DNA from: Sabulicella glaciei
GTDB taxonomy: Bacteria; Pseudomonadota; Alphaproteobacteria; Acetobacterales; Acetobacteraceae
Direction: 5' to 3'
NCBI RefSeq assembly: GCF_026183895.1
Contig: NZ_JAPFQI010000022.1
Location: forward strand, 1-64,000
DNA length: 64,000 bases
Shown here: piece after piece, positions 7,879 to 16,365 of the stretch
Layout of the letters: every line of letters starts with the position of its first letter
Position numbering within the stretch: position 1 is the first letter of the stretch
Program-made: the position numbers and the translations under genes
The notes under the pieces: generated by a model
The model's input: the letters and a program-made list of their open reading frames with translations, nothing else
Told to the model about the DNA's origin: nothing
The model's database searches: none

Positions 7879-9276
7879 CTATGCCGTGGGCCTCAACAGG
7901 GCGCCCGGCGTCGCGCGAAGGCGAGTACCGCGGTCCACCCGGTGTGATGCCTCCTCCGGCCGAAGCTTTCCTTCTGCGTTCTCGAGGGCTCGTTCGATGT
8001 CGTGGCGGTCGCGCGGCTCGGAAGCCTCGCGCAGGCCAGCCGCCGCGACCATGCGTGCGTGCTGCGCCAGGGTGACGCATTGCTCCTCCGTTCTGCCGTG
8101 CTCAGCAATGCGGGCAATGGCTTCAAGGAGGTGGATGACCACCGCCGGATGTTTCGCCGCAGCTTGGCGGATCTGGTTGAAGGCGGCGTCCAGGGTTCCC
8201 GCGAATGTCGTCGTCTGACGCATGACGCGAAGCCGACCCTGGGCGTCGCGCAGCCTGCGCCGCGGCAGCTGCCGTCCCGCCAGCCGGCTGAGGCAGCCCC
8301 GCAACCGGTCTACCACCGCGATGGCGGTGGCCGGGTCGTTGATGCCGGGCGACAAGGCCCGCACCGCCACCTCGACCAGATGCCGGACGGCGAACTCCAG
8401 GTCCTGAGTCGGCGTCCGTTCCCGGCCCACCGTGGCGAGTTCGCAGATGCTGTCGCGCTCGGCAGCCTCGGCCATTTCCGCCGGCCAGACCAGGATACGG
8501 CGGTCCCCCGCAACGACAAAGTCACCAGCGCGAAAGTCGAGGCGAAGCATTGCACCATGTTGGTCGGCCCACGCCAGCAGGGCGTCGTGGTCGATCGACT
8601 GGACGTAGCCCTCCTGGCGCTGCTCCAGGGCCGCGGCTGTCCGCCAGAGATCCTCTGCGGCTTCCTCCTCTCCCTCCAGCTCGGTCTCCGCGTCATTTTC
8701 TAGCCGGGGCAGGTGCTCGATCGCCTCGTCGAATTCCCGGCCCACGCGCGCCACGACCTCGTTGGCAACGGCGATCGTGCTCAGCTCCTGGATGAAGACC
8801 AGCAGCGCTAGCACGCAGCCCAAGGCAAGCACCGTGCCAAGGCTGATCGCCGCGTGGGGGACATCGTGGAACTCGGCATCGCCCCGGACCGCACGCAGGA
8901 CGAGCACCAAGTAGACGATGGTCATGGCGAAGGTGCCGAGCGTGGCCTGGGTGGTAAAGTCGGCACGGAAGACGCGGATCAGCCTCGGTCCGTACTGGCT
9001 GGCGGCCAGGGTGAGCACGACGACGGTGGCGGAGAAGGCCATGGAGGCCATCGAGATCACCCCGGTCAGCAGCGAGGACAGGAGGTTGCGCGCATCCTCG
9101 CCGCTGCCGCTGTTCATCCACCAGGCGCGCACGTCGTCCTCGCCGCCTTTTCCAGCGTCCACCGCCAGCATCGCCCAGGCCAGTCCGGCTGCCGCGAGGA
9201 TCATCACGGAAGGAACGAGCCAGAGGCTCGTGCGCACCGCATCCCAGATCGCCCGGGCCCGGTTCGTATTCACCAT
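7879..9276 (-). CDS. DUF2254 integral membrane protein
   Basis: This 465-residue protein matches DUF2254. There are four hydrophobic segments in the first 170 residues (around 18-40, 60-95, 112-132 and 143-166), with the family-typical MASMAFSATVVVLTLAASQYGPRLI. A cytoplasmic region follows, containing ALSPGINDPATAIAVVDRLRGCL, also highly characteristic. The biochemical role of the family is unknown. The ATG at 9276 gives the full usual length. It is a single gene, with the next gene upstream (M42 peptidase) 398 bp away on the same strand. Confidence 0.85.
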   Translation of the reverse strand: MVNTNRARAIWDAVRTSLWLVPSVMILAAAGLAWAMLAVDAGKGGEDDVRAWWMNSGSGEDARNLLSSLLTGVISMASMAFSATVVVLTLAASQYGPRLIRVFRADFTTQATLGTFAMTIVYLVLVLRAVRGDAEFHDVPHAAISLGTVLALGCVLALLVFIQELSTIAVANEVVARVGREFDEAIEHLPRLENDAETELEGEEEAAEDLWRTAAALEQRQEGYVQSIDHDALLAWADQHGAMLRLDFRAGDFVVAGDRRILVWPAEMAEAAERDSICELATVGRERTPTQDLEFAVRHLVEVAVRALSPGINDPATAIAVVDRLRGCLSRLAGRQLPRRRLRDAQGRLRVMRQTTTFAGTLDAAFNQIRQAAAKHPAVVIHLLEAIARIAEHGRTEEQCVTLAQHARMVAAAGLREASEPRDRHDIERALENAEGKLRPEEASHRVDRGTRLRATPGALLRPTA

Positions 9277-9674
9277 GCCGTCTCGGCCTTTCGTTCTCGA
9301 GAAGAAGCAATGCCCCGAAGCTCCGTGGATGCAGGTACAGCAGAGACTTCAGGCGACCTTTGCACCGTGTCCCAAGGGAGGACGGGGTCGTTCGGCTTCA
9401 TTCTGCAGCTTCTGCGGCATCACCCCCGCCGGATCTCCCAATCCAGCGCGACCGCAGCCTGGACATTGCTGGACCAGGAACTCGGCCTGAGGTCGGCAGC
9501 ATGGCTGTGGGGGGCCGACGAAGAACGCGGGCTTCGGCACCTTCTGAGGTGTTCAGGTGAGACCGCATCATCCGCGCAGCGCCTGAGGGGATGGTCTCGG
9601 TGTGTGCGGCCTGGTGGACATCCCATCTTTGGCGAGCAGGACGACGCATGGCGGTTTTCGAGCCGCGCTCCATC
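9277..9674. other. Intergenic, nothing recognised
   Basis: Open frames on both strands here include short CxxC strings but lack family resemblance. No hairpin found. Confidence 0.4.
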
Positions 9675-10742
9675 CTAGTGCGGCGTGAAATCCGTATCTG
9701 GTCTCACCTGGCGGCAGTACGACGCCACCAGACGGCTGCAATTCTCCAGGTCGGAGAGACTCAGCACCTCGCTGGGCGTGTGCATGTATCGCAGCGGGAT
9801 CCCCACCAAGCCAGTTGCCATCCCATGCCCGCTGGTCTGCATCGCCTTGGCATCGGTGGGCGTGGCCCCTGGCGCCACGCGCACCTGGAATGGGATGCCC
9901 GCCTCGGACGCGGCCTTGCAGAGCAGCTTGAAGACGATTGGGTTGGTGTTGGCGCCCCGAGAGATGCTCGGCCCCTTTCCCATGTCGAGCTGGCCGAACT
10001 GCGCCGGGGTCAGCCCAGGAAGGTCGATCGCATGCTCCATGTCGACCGCAATGCCAGTCCTCGGGGCTAGCGCAGCCGCCGCAGCCGAGGCACCGCGCGA
10101 GCCAATCTCCTCCATCACCGTCCCGACCGCCCACACGCCCACGTCCTCGTGAAGTCCGCCCTCCTCCTTGAGGAGGCGCAGCGCCTCGGCTACGATGAAG
10201 AGGCCGCCTTTGTTGTCGAAGCCTCGTGCGACGGCACGGTCGCCAAGCAGTGGCTGGAAATCGTACTGATAGGTGGCCAGGTCCCCGACGCCGACCGCCT
10301 CCTCCGCCTCGCTTCGTGAAGCGGCGCCGATGTCGATCCACAACTCCCCAAGCTTCGGTTTGCTTCCGGCCTCATCAGGACCGAGGAGGTGCAACGCCTT
10401 GCGTCCGATGACACCGGTGATCCGCCGACGCCCATGCACCCAGACCCGCTGCCCAACAGGCACAGCACTGTCATGCCCGCCGATGGCGCTGAAGTAGAGC
10501 AGCCCGTCATCCCCGATGTGGTGGATGATGAAGCCGATCTCGTCCATGTGCCCGGCGAGCATGATCTTCGTGGGGGCACCCGGGTTCAAAGTCGCAGTGA
10601 CGTTGCCGTGGATGTCGGTCGTCACCTCGTCCGCGAGGGGCTCCACGTACTCCCTGTAGAGCTGGGCGACAGGCTCTTCGCTTCCGCTCGGCGAGACGGC
10701 GGTAATGATGCGCTTAAGGAAGCTCAGAGACTCGTCCCGCAT
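9675..10742 (-). CDS. M42-family metallo-aminopeptidase
   Basis: The 355-residue protein has the full set of M42 residues: AGHMDEIGF (His65, Asp67), RGFDNKGG (Asp176), catalytic MEEIGSRG (Glu211-Glu212), VDMEHA (Asp234) and YMHTPSE (His321). M42 enzymes are cytosolic dodecameric, two-metal aminopeptidases that trim peptides from the N-terminus. Older names include endoglucanase M and glutamyl aminopeptidase, but hydrolysis of peptides is the likely function. Length and start agree with the family. No operon partner. Confidence 0.9.
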   Translation of the reverse strand: MRDESLSFLKRIITAVSPSGSEEPVAQLYREYVEPLADEVTTDIHGNVTATLNPGAPTKIMLAGHMDEIGFIIHHIGDDGLLYFSAIGGHDSAVPVGQRVWVHGRRRITGVIGRKALHLLGPDEAGSKPKLGELWIDIGAASRSEAEEAVGVGDLATYQYDFQPLLGDRAVARGFDNKGGLFIVAEALRLLKEEGGLHEDVGVWAVGTVMEEIGSRGASAAAAALAPRTGIAVDMEHAIDLPGLTPAQFGQLDMGKGPSISRGANTNPIVFKLLCKAASEAGIPFQVRVAPGATPTDAKAMQTSGHGMATGLVGIPLRYMHTPSEVLSLSDLENCSRLVASYCRQVRPDTDFTPH

Positions 10743-11303
10743 GGAGGATGCCTTCCTGGGTGTTGTTTTAGGTTACTTCACTGATGCTGATACTTTAGCT
10801 GGACGCTCCACAGCCGTGCTTCCGTAGCCGCGGCGCCGTCCGCACCCGATCACACTCCAGGCGCCTTCTCGCCGGGCGAGGGCAGGGGGGATGGAGCGTC
10901 ATCACGCAAGAACTCGTCAGCGAGAAGTTTGTTTGCTTGCGGAATGAACTGGTAGGGCTGCGCGCGGAGCCGCCTGGTTAGCCCCTGCAAGGGATCTGCG
11001 GCTGCGAGGGTCGGATGGAACAATAAGAGGCAATCAACTGGTTACTGCAGGTCGTACATGGACCTGACACCCGGTTCTCGCTTCACCGGAAGCCCACCGC
11101 GTCCTCCGCTGGGCTTTGGCGATCGGATCGCAGCCAGCCCCCAGCGGTCGGGAGTAACTTTGGAGCATTGTCCGCCATCCGCCGGTCCTGACCCGCAGCC
11201 TCTCCCGCTTCTTTCGGCACTTAGGGAACGGTCGCGTGGAGAACCATGCGCTGCGTCCATCGTTCCAGATGAGCCATGGACGTTGCGGGCAGGGGCTGAA
11301 GCC
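10743..11303. other. Intergenic, nothing recognised
   Basis: This stretch separates two divergently transcribed genes and should hold both promoters. I see no operator-like repeat. Long upstream extensions of the frame at 11304 are Pro/Arg-rich and not conserved in character. Confidence 0.4.
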
Positions 11304-11720
11304 ATGACCTTCTGGATGCAAAAGAGCTTGGCGGAGATGACCCAGACTGAGTGGGAAAGCCTGTGTGACGGCTGCGGACGCTGCTGCACGGTCCGGCTCA
11401 AGCGGGCGAACTTCAGGCTCCTGACTCGGCTGGGCTGCCCTCTGCTGTCACCGGACACTGGCCGGTGCATGGACTACGCCAACCGCAAGGAACGCATGTC
11501 GCACTGCAACACGCTGACCCCAGAGAGCGTAGGAAACTGGCTGCCCAACACCTGTGCCTACCGGCTGGTGAAGGAAGGCAGATCGCTGCCTGAGTGGCAT
11601 CATTTGATGTGCGGCGACCGCGAGCGGGTGCATGAGGGCCACAGCGTCCGAGGCTGGGTCGTGCCGATGGAGCCTGGCATGGACCCGATCAAGAACCTCG
11701 TCGGGTATGAAGAGGGCTGA
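11304..11720 (+). CDS. YcgN-family cysteine cluster protein
   Basis: The 138-residue protein opens MTFWMQKSLAEMTQTEWESL and continues with CDGCGRCC, the hallmark of the YcgN/UPF0260 group. Further Cys residues follow in RLGCPLLSPDTGRCMDY, SHCNTLTP, PNTCAYRL and HLMCGD. The eight or so conserved cysteines suggest metal or Fe-S binding; the cellular role is unknown. The start at 11304 is chosen because family members begin just before FW..K.L.EMT. Confidence 0.85.
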   Translation: MTFWMQKSLAEMTQTEWESLCDGCGRCCTVRLKRANFRLLTRLGCPLLSPDTGRCMDYANRKERMSHCNTLTPESVGNWLPNTCAYRLVKEGRSLPEWHHLMCGDRERVHEGHSVRGWVVPMEPGMDPIKNLVGYEEG

Positions 11721-11825
11721 AGCGGGGCGCACCGACGCTAAAGGTCTCCGAGGCAAGCTTGGGCTGGCAAGACGTGGCCAGATCGACCCAGCCCGCTGCA
11801 CCAAGCTGTCTTTAGGGACGGCGAA

Positions 11826-12038
11826 ATGAGTGGACCTTTCTCACGGGCTTGTGACCACGTGCACGGTGTTGCTCCTTTCGGTGCTTGCGGCAGGAAAGCC
11901 CAGAACCGGTCGATGGAAACGTTCCTGAGCGACCTGCGCCGCGAGGTGCCCGAGGCGACGCGGCCGCGTCACATTGAGATCGACACTTCCCAGGACAGCT
12001 TGGAGCGGCAGCCACCGATCGAAAGCCAAGCTGCCTAA
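11826..12038 (+). CDS. Hypothetical small protein
   Basis: A 70-codon frame, or 41 codons from the internal ATG at 11913 (METFLSDLRREVPEATRPRH), ends just before a strong hairpin at 12054-12093. The C-terminal half is hydrophilic and protein-like. Family not recognised. The position immediately before a terminator gives some support for expression. Confidence 0.35.
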   Translation: MSGPFSRACDHVHGVAPFGACGRKAQNRSMETFLSDLRREVPEATRPRHIEIDTSQDSLERQPPIESQAA

Positions 12039-12053
12039 CGCGCCTTCTCCAGC

Positions 12054-12093
12054 GGTGAGGCCGTGCGGGCTTTCCTTCCCGCACGGCCTCACC
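12054..12093. terminator. Strong bidirectional hairpin terminator
   Basis: GGTGAGGCCGTGCGGG and its exact complement form a 16-bp stem around an 8-base loop CTTTCCTT. It lies between convergent genes and overlaps the last codons and stop of the ankyrin gene. The stem core is shared with the hairpins at 5744 and 27225. Confidence 0.75.
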
Positions 12094-12397
12094 AGATCGT
12101 TTGTTCTTGGTCAACGACCCCGTCGAGCCGCGCCGCCAAATGTGGGTGACCCGCCCGGCGAGCGTATTCCGAGGCACTGCGGCCTTGTGCGTCACGTCGC
12201 GACGGATTGGCGCCGCGCTCCAAGAGGAGTTCTACTGCTGCGTGGTGCCCGGCGGATGCCGCGACCATCAAGGGCGTCACGCCCTCAGGACCATCAAAAG
12301 GCGTGAGGTCGCCCGCAGCCGGCAGAAGCGTCTCCAGCAAGGCAAGATTGCCGGATGCGGCCGCCGCAAGCAGCTTAGCTTCCCTGGATTCCGTCAT
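12089..12397 (-). CDS. Ankyrin-repeat protein
   Basis: The 102-residue protein starts at ATG 12397 after GGAGGAGC at proper spacing. It has about three ankyrin units: EAKLLAAAASGNLALLETLL, GVTPLMVAASAGHHAAVELLL and GRSASEYARRAGHPHLAARL. Ankyrin repeats mediate protein contacts, so a binding partner rather than a catalytic role is expected. A longer upstream frame from 12472 is unlikely since it passes the ribosome-binding site. Confidence 0.8.
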   Translation of the reverse strand: MTESREAKLLAAAASGNLALLETLLPAAGDLTPFDGPEGVTPLMVAASAGHHAAVELLLERGANPSRRDAQGRSASEYARRAGHPHLAARLDGVVDQEQTIW

Positions 12398-12906
12398 TCT
12401 GTCTGCTCCTCCACTGGTGCGACCGTCGCCCTCCGGAAGGCCTGGTGCGAGCCACAAAGCCGCAGCAGCCAACCCTCAAACCAGGATCTGCGTTTGGTGA
12501 CAGCAGCTCCTGGTGGCGACCGGACGCTAACGACGCCTAGATTTGCCTTTGCAATATTTGGTTCAAGCATCTCGTCAAAGACTTTCGTGTTCCGGTTTTC
12601 ACGGCGGCAGCGGTGAGAACTGTCGAATGAAATTCTCTGAGCGCGTCCCAGCGGCTCGACCGGCCGGGGCGCCCAGGCGGCCGCTTCAGGACGGTTGGCC
12701 CACTGCCCGCGCCCGGCGCCGCTGCCCAGCCAGATGTGCTCAGCGGCCCCAGCCGAACCGCGGTCCCGCGGAGGCTGCGGCCAGCATATCGCGGACCTGC
12801 CGGGCCGGCACGCACGGCTCGAGGTGCCCGCCAGACCCGCCCGAGGGGTCGCGCACGCGGCCGAAGACGCAGGGCCGCAGCACGTACAGCGCAGCGAAGT
12901 CGTCAA

Positions 12907-13190
12907 GCGCATGAAGCTGATTTGGTGGTGCAGCTGGTACTCGGCCTGCTCCTCGGACAGCGCATAGAGCCCCTGCAGCACCAGCACGCGGAACATCAGC
13001 ACCACGTCATAAGGAGGACGGCGGCCGCGGCTGCGGCCGGCCCGCGGCAGCGCCTCCTCCAGCTCCGCGCGGAGCGCCTCGAACTCCACCACGGCGCGCA
13101 GACGCTCCAGCGGCTCCCCCGATACCGACAGCCATGCAGCCGCTCCTCCGCGTCAAAGGAACCGGGCTGTCCCGCGATGCCTCGCTCTCA
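12907..13190 (-). pseudogene. IS5-family transposase N-terminal remnant
   Basis: In two frames the minus strand encodes GQPGSFDAEERL, then WLSVSGEPLERLRAVVEFEA, LRAELEEALPRAG, PPYDVVLMFRVLVLQGLYAL and SEEQAEYQLHHQISFMRL. This is the N-terminal region of an IS5-type transposase (DUF772). A one-base indel separates the first two blocks, and similarity ends abruptly after FMRL. The DDE catalytic part is absent. Confidence 0.65.
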
Positions 13191-13518
13191 CCGTCACAAG
13201 CAACAGTGAAGCAGCCTGCAGCCGTCAGCAGCAGATGCTCTCGAGGTGTCCAGGTAACTTGCCTTCATCACTCGTAGCAGGTAATTCGCCAACCTTCCAT
13301 AACTGGGTCAGTGCGGCCGCCATAATTTATATCTTCTGGGCCCTAACTTTCAGTCCAACCGAGCATTACTTGTGTGCAGTGCAGCATTTTCAGGCATTTG
13401 TTGCCTGGCACGATCGCTCCAACCGGCATGTGGGCCGAGATGCAGCGCAAGCTCTGTCTGGAGATCCTTTGCACATTCACGTCGCAGGCCCGCACTGCGA
13501 CAGGACAAGGACATCACC
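13191..13518. other. Intergenic upstream of hemerythrin-like gene
   Basis: This slightly AT-richer region probably holds the promoter of the downstream gene. I find no defined motif. Confidence 0.35.
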
Positions 13519-14901
13519 ATGACCTTCCGCGCCCTCATGCAGGCCGGCCCGGCCAAGGCCAACGAACTCTTCGCCAAGCTTTCCGAAACCTCGGATGGCG
13601 CGGTTAAGACTAGGGAGAAGCTCTTCGCCGAACTCAAGGGCGAACTCGAACTCCATGTCAGGCTCGAGGAGCAGCACCTGTTCCCGATCCTGCGGAAGAA
13701 CCCCGAGACCCGCGAGCTCGTGGCGGACGCGATCCGGGACAACAAGGAGCTTCGGGCTAAGCTGAACGACCTCGAAGCCATGCCCAAGAACGACCCCGCC
13801 TTCGCCGAGACGCTGCAGGACCTGCAGAAGGCCTTCCGCCAGCATGCGCGAGATGAAAAGAAGGAGCTGCTTCCCGCGGTGCAGCGTGCACTGACTGACG
13901 AGCAGGTGCAGGGCGTCGCCGAGAAGATGGAAGCCAGCCTGGCCGAGGTTGAGCAGGCGAGGCAGGACGAGGCCGAGGAGCGTCGGGCCCAGGCGCGACA
14001 GGAGCGCGAGGAGCAGGAGTTCCAGGCACGCCAGGCCGAGCTGCGAGCAGAGCAGGCTCAGGCGGCCGAGCGGGAGCAGGCAGCCGCCGAGGAGCGCGCC
14101 AGCGAGAACATCCGCCGTGTGGCCGATGCGGCCCTGAGCCCGATCGTCGCGGCAGCCAAGGCTGTGGCCGTGACAAGTCGTCCTGCCTCCACCGCAGAGG
14201 TGGGCCAGCGTGCCCAGGCTCAGGCATCGGCCCTGACCAACATGTTCCTGTGGCCCTGGATGAGCATGGTGCCGAACGCGCAGCGGCCGGGATCCTCCGC
14301 GGCCGTTCGTGGCCCCGCGGCCATGGAAGAGGTCATCCCCCTGGGCGAGGAAGTCCTCGAGGTCGGCAAGCGCACGGAGAACCGCGGCACGGCCAGCATC
14401 CGTCGCTTTGTGGTCGAGACCCCGGTCGAGCGTCAGGTCACGCTGCAGAGCGAAAGGGTGGTCGTGGAGCGCCGTCGCCCGGTGAGCGACAAGGTCACCG
14501 GCGAGGTCCTGACCGAGGTGTCGATCGAGGTGATCGAGACCGAGGAAGTTCCGACTGTCGAGAAGCGAACTCGCTTGCGGGAAGAGGTCGTGGTGCGGAT
14601 GGAGCGCAGCCAGCGCGTTGAGACGGTGCGCGAGACCGTCCGTCGCGACGAAGTCGAAATTCGCCACCCTGGCCGCAGCGCCGGACCAGAGCTGAAGGCG
14701 GGCCAGCTGAATGGGCAACGGGGCTCATATATCGAGCAGGATCCCATGGCGTCCAAAAAGGGCGAAGTGACTTCGGCCAAGGCGGCGAGTGCGGCGGGCA
14801 AGGTGCTCGCGGACAATAGTTCCTCTGCGGATGCGAAAACGGCAGCAGCCTCCGCGCTGACGCAGAAGCCGTCCAGCAGTCAGCCGACTGGGAAGAAGTA
14901 A
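13519..14901 (+). CDS. Hemerythrin-domain / DUF2382 fusion protein
   Basis: This 460-residue protein has four parts. Residues 1-135 form a helical hemerythrin-like domain with LELHVRLEEQHLFPIL (His46, Glu50, His53) and FRQHARDEKKEL (His109), candidate di-iron ligands. Residues 140-210 are an Arg/Glu/Ala/Gln-rich coiled coil. Residues about 285-405 match DUF2382: IPLGEEVLEVGKR, then VSDKVTGEVLTEVSIEVIE and MERSQRVETV. The last 50 residues are a basic Ala/Ser/Lys-rich tail beginning MASKKGEVTSAKAA, resembling a separate small basic protein family. DUF2382 proteins are usually stress-related. Oxygen or nitric oxide handling is possible from the hemerythrin fold. The start at 13519 follows AGGACA and fits the domain boundary. 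Confidence 0.8.
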   Translation: MTFRALMQAGPAKANELFAKLSETSDGAVKTREKLFAELKGELELHVRLEEQHLFPILRKNPETRELVADAIRDNKELRAKLNDLEAMPKNDPAFAETLQDLQKAFRQHARDEKKELLPAVQRALTDEQVQGVAEKMEASLAEVEQARQDEAEERRAQARQEREEQEFQARQAELRAEQAQAAEREQAAAEERASENIRRVADAALSPIVAAAKAVAVTSRPASTAEVGQRAQAQASALTNMFLWPWMSMVPNAQRPGSSAAVRGPAAMEEVIPLGEEVLEVGKRTENRGTASIRRFVVETPVERQVTLQSERVVVERRRPVSDKVTGEVLTEVSIEVIETEEVPTVEKRTRLREEVVVRMERSQRVETVRETVRRDEVEIRHPGRSAGPELKAGQLNGQRGSYIEQDPMASKKGEVTSAKAASAAGKVLADNSSSADAKTAAASALTQKPSSSQPTGKK

Positions 14902-15047
14902 GGATTGGGAACAGCGCTGATGGCCGGCTCAACCTGGAGCCAGCCATCAAGGGACGTCACGCGGAAGGAGCCAAGGGGCACGCCACCCACCAAGCCTCAG
15001 GCCACGGTGGATGCCGCCACCGACTTCCCTCTGCTGCTGGCTTCAAG

Positions 15048-15722
15048 TCAAGCGCCTCCCTCTACGGTCCGGTAGCGAATGGAGCAGGCCGCGGTGCGGG
15101 CGCGGCTGATCCATTCGGATGCGGACGGCTTGGTTCGGTCGTAGCCCGCATCGGCGAAGAGATGCTTCAGCCATGGCCAGCGCTTGCGGATGGCGGCCAG
15201 GATCACCTGCGCCCCCGCGCTGTCGGACACGTCCGCGGGCGTGAGGTTTACCATCAGCAGGCGCCCATCGGTATCCACCGCGACGTGGCGCTTGCGCCCG
15301 ACGGTCCGCTTGCCCCCGTCGAAGCCGCGCACCTCGGCGAAGGGTGCTTTCACGGTTTGGCTGTCGAGCACACCACCCGTGGGGCTCGCCTCTCGGCCTG
15401 CCGCCTCGCGGTCCAGCATCAGCGCCACGTCTTGGATGGTCTGGAACAGCAGGCGCCGAACGAAACGCCGGAACCACCAATAGACTGTCTGCCAAGGACC
15501 GAAGTGCACCGGCAGCATGCGCCAGCCGCCCGCGCTGCGTGCCATGTATCGGATCGCGTTCAGCACTTCGCGCAGGTCAACCGAGGGCTTGCGGCCCTGC
15601 CGCGACGGCTTTGGCAGCAACGGCTCAATCCGCGTCCACTCCTCGTCCGTCAGGTCAGAGGGGTAGCGCTTCGTCTTTCGGCCAAGTTCGGCCATCCGGC
15701 CTCGGGTTTCTCGGGTCCACAT
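15048..15722 (-). pseudogene. IS5-family transposase, C-terminally truncated
   Basis: From ATG 15722 the frame encodes a normal IS5-type start (RYPSDLTDEEWTRIEPLLP, GGWRMLPVHFGPWQTVYWWF), the first catalytic Asp (GGVLDSQTVKAPF), VGRKRHVAVDTDGRLL and the second Asp (HLFADAGYDRTK). Right after YDRTK it leaves the family and stops 28 codons later. The expected Glu region (WVVERTFGW type) is missing, so it should be inactive. An end-like sequence with GAGTTTGAATGACCCC lies near 15730. The opposite end is lost. Confidence 0.75.
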
Positions 15723-15774
15723 CCCGAGTTTGAATGACCCCTAGCCGCGTCGCGCCAAGCCTTTCTCAAACGGT

Positions 15775-15970
15775 CACTCAGCCTCGCCCTCGACGGACAA
15801 ACGCGCGATGGCCCGATACCCCCCCAGGAGACGCAAGACTGGGCTTGCGGACATCGGCTTCGACATTCGGCAGCAAGGGCACTTGCCGAAGCGCGAGGGG
15901 GCCCGTTGCAGGGCTGCTCGGACACGAACACGAAAGGAATGCCCTCGCAGCAGCACTCCTGGGCGATGCT
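15775..15970 (-). pseudogene. Receiver protein, frameshifted 3' fragment
   Basis: The minus strand matches the second half of the receiver gene at 6093-6515. GGCATTCCTTTCGTGTTCGT and CGAGCAGCCC align with GGCATCCCTTTCGTGTTCGT and GGAGCAGCCC, and the end TTGCGTCTCCTGGGG aligns with CTGCGCCTCCTGGGG. Small indels put FVFVSEQP and LRLLGG in different frames. The acidic pocket and phosphoacceptor are gone. It lies back to back with the lipoprotein fragment at 16021. Confidence 0.7.
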
Positions 15971-16020
15971 GCGGCGTTGCGAGAAGATGGGCCCGCCCTG
16001 TGCTCTGCTTTATGATCCCA

Positions 16021-16104
16021 GCCGTGTCGACGCTCCTGGCGTCCCGAGAGGATCTCCCTTCCGAAAAGGCAGTAGCCCCGGATCCGCGCGGCACGTCGTT
16101 CTGA
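16021..16104 (+). pseudogene. Lipoprotein N-terminal fragment
   Basis: The sequence encodes STLLASREDLPSEKAVAPDP, against VTLLACREDPPSEKAATPDP in the SH3 lipoprotein at 3238, and the DNA is similarly close. The lipobox Cys is now Ser and there is no signal start, so it is a dead fragment. It joins the receiver fragment at 15775 as a second sequence related to the 3-6.5 kb area. Confidence 0.7.
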
Positions 16105-16365
16105 GGTCGTGGCGCTCATGAACTCCTCGGCAAACGAGGCGCTGCGTGACCCGGTGGTATTGGAGCGCCTAGCACGGAGGAGCGTCAATCCGAGCGGCAA
16201 GACGCCGCGCGGTCATGCTCATTTGTCGCTCGGACTGTATTCGGTGGCATGGCCCAGGATCATCGGCGCCGCCAGAGGGAGGCGGCCGATAGACGTTTCG
16301 CCGACTTTGTCCTTTCCCTGATTGCACCATGTTCGGCTTCGATGAACGACTTGGCGCAGCAGAAC
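16105..16365. other. Intergenic, nothing recognised
   Basis: No supportable feature. It lies downstream of hflX. Confidence 0.4.

Noticed and set aside
9349-9540. Small Cys-rich minus ORF (possible zinc ribbon)
   Set aside because: Cys spacing is irregular, Pro-rich, no ribosome site; not supportable.
13477-14718. 413-codon minus ORF
   Set aside because: Antisense shadow of the hemerythrin/DUF2382 gene; Leu/Gly/His-rich without motifs.
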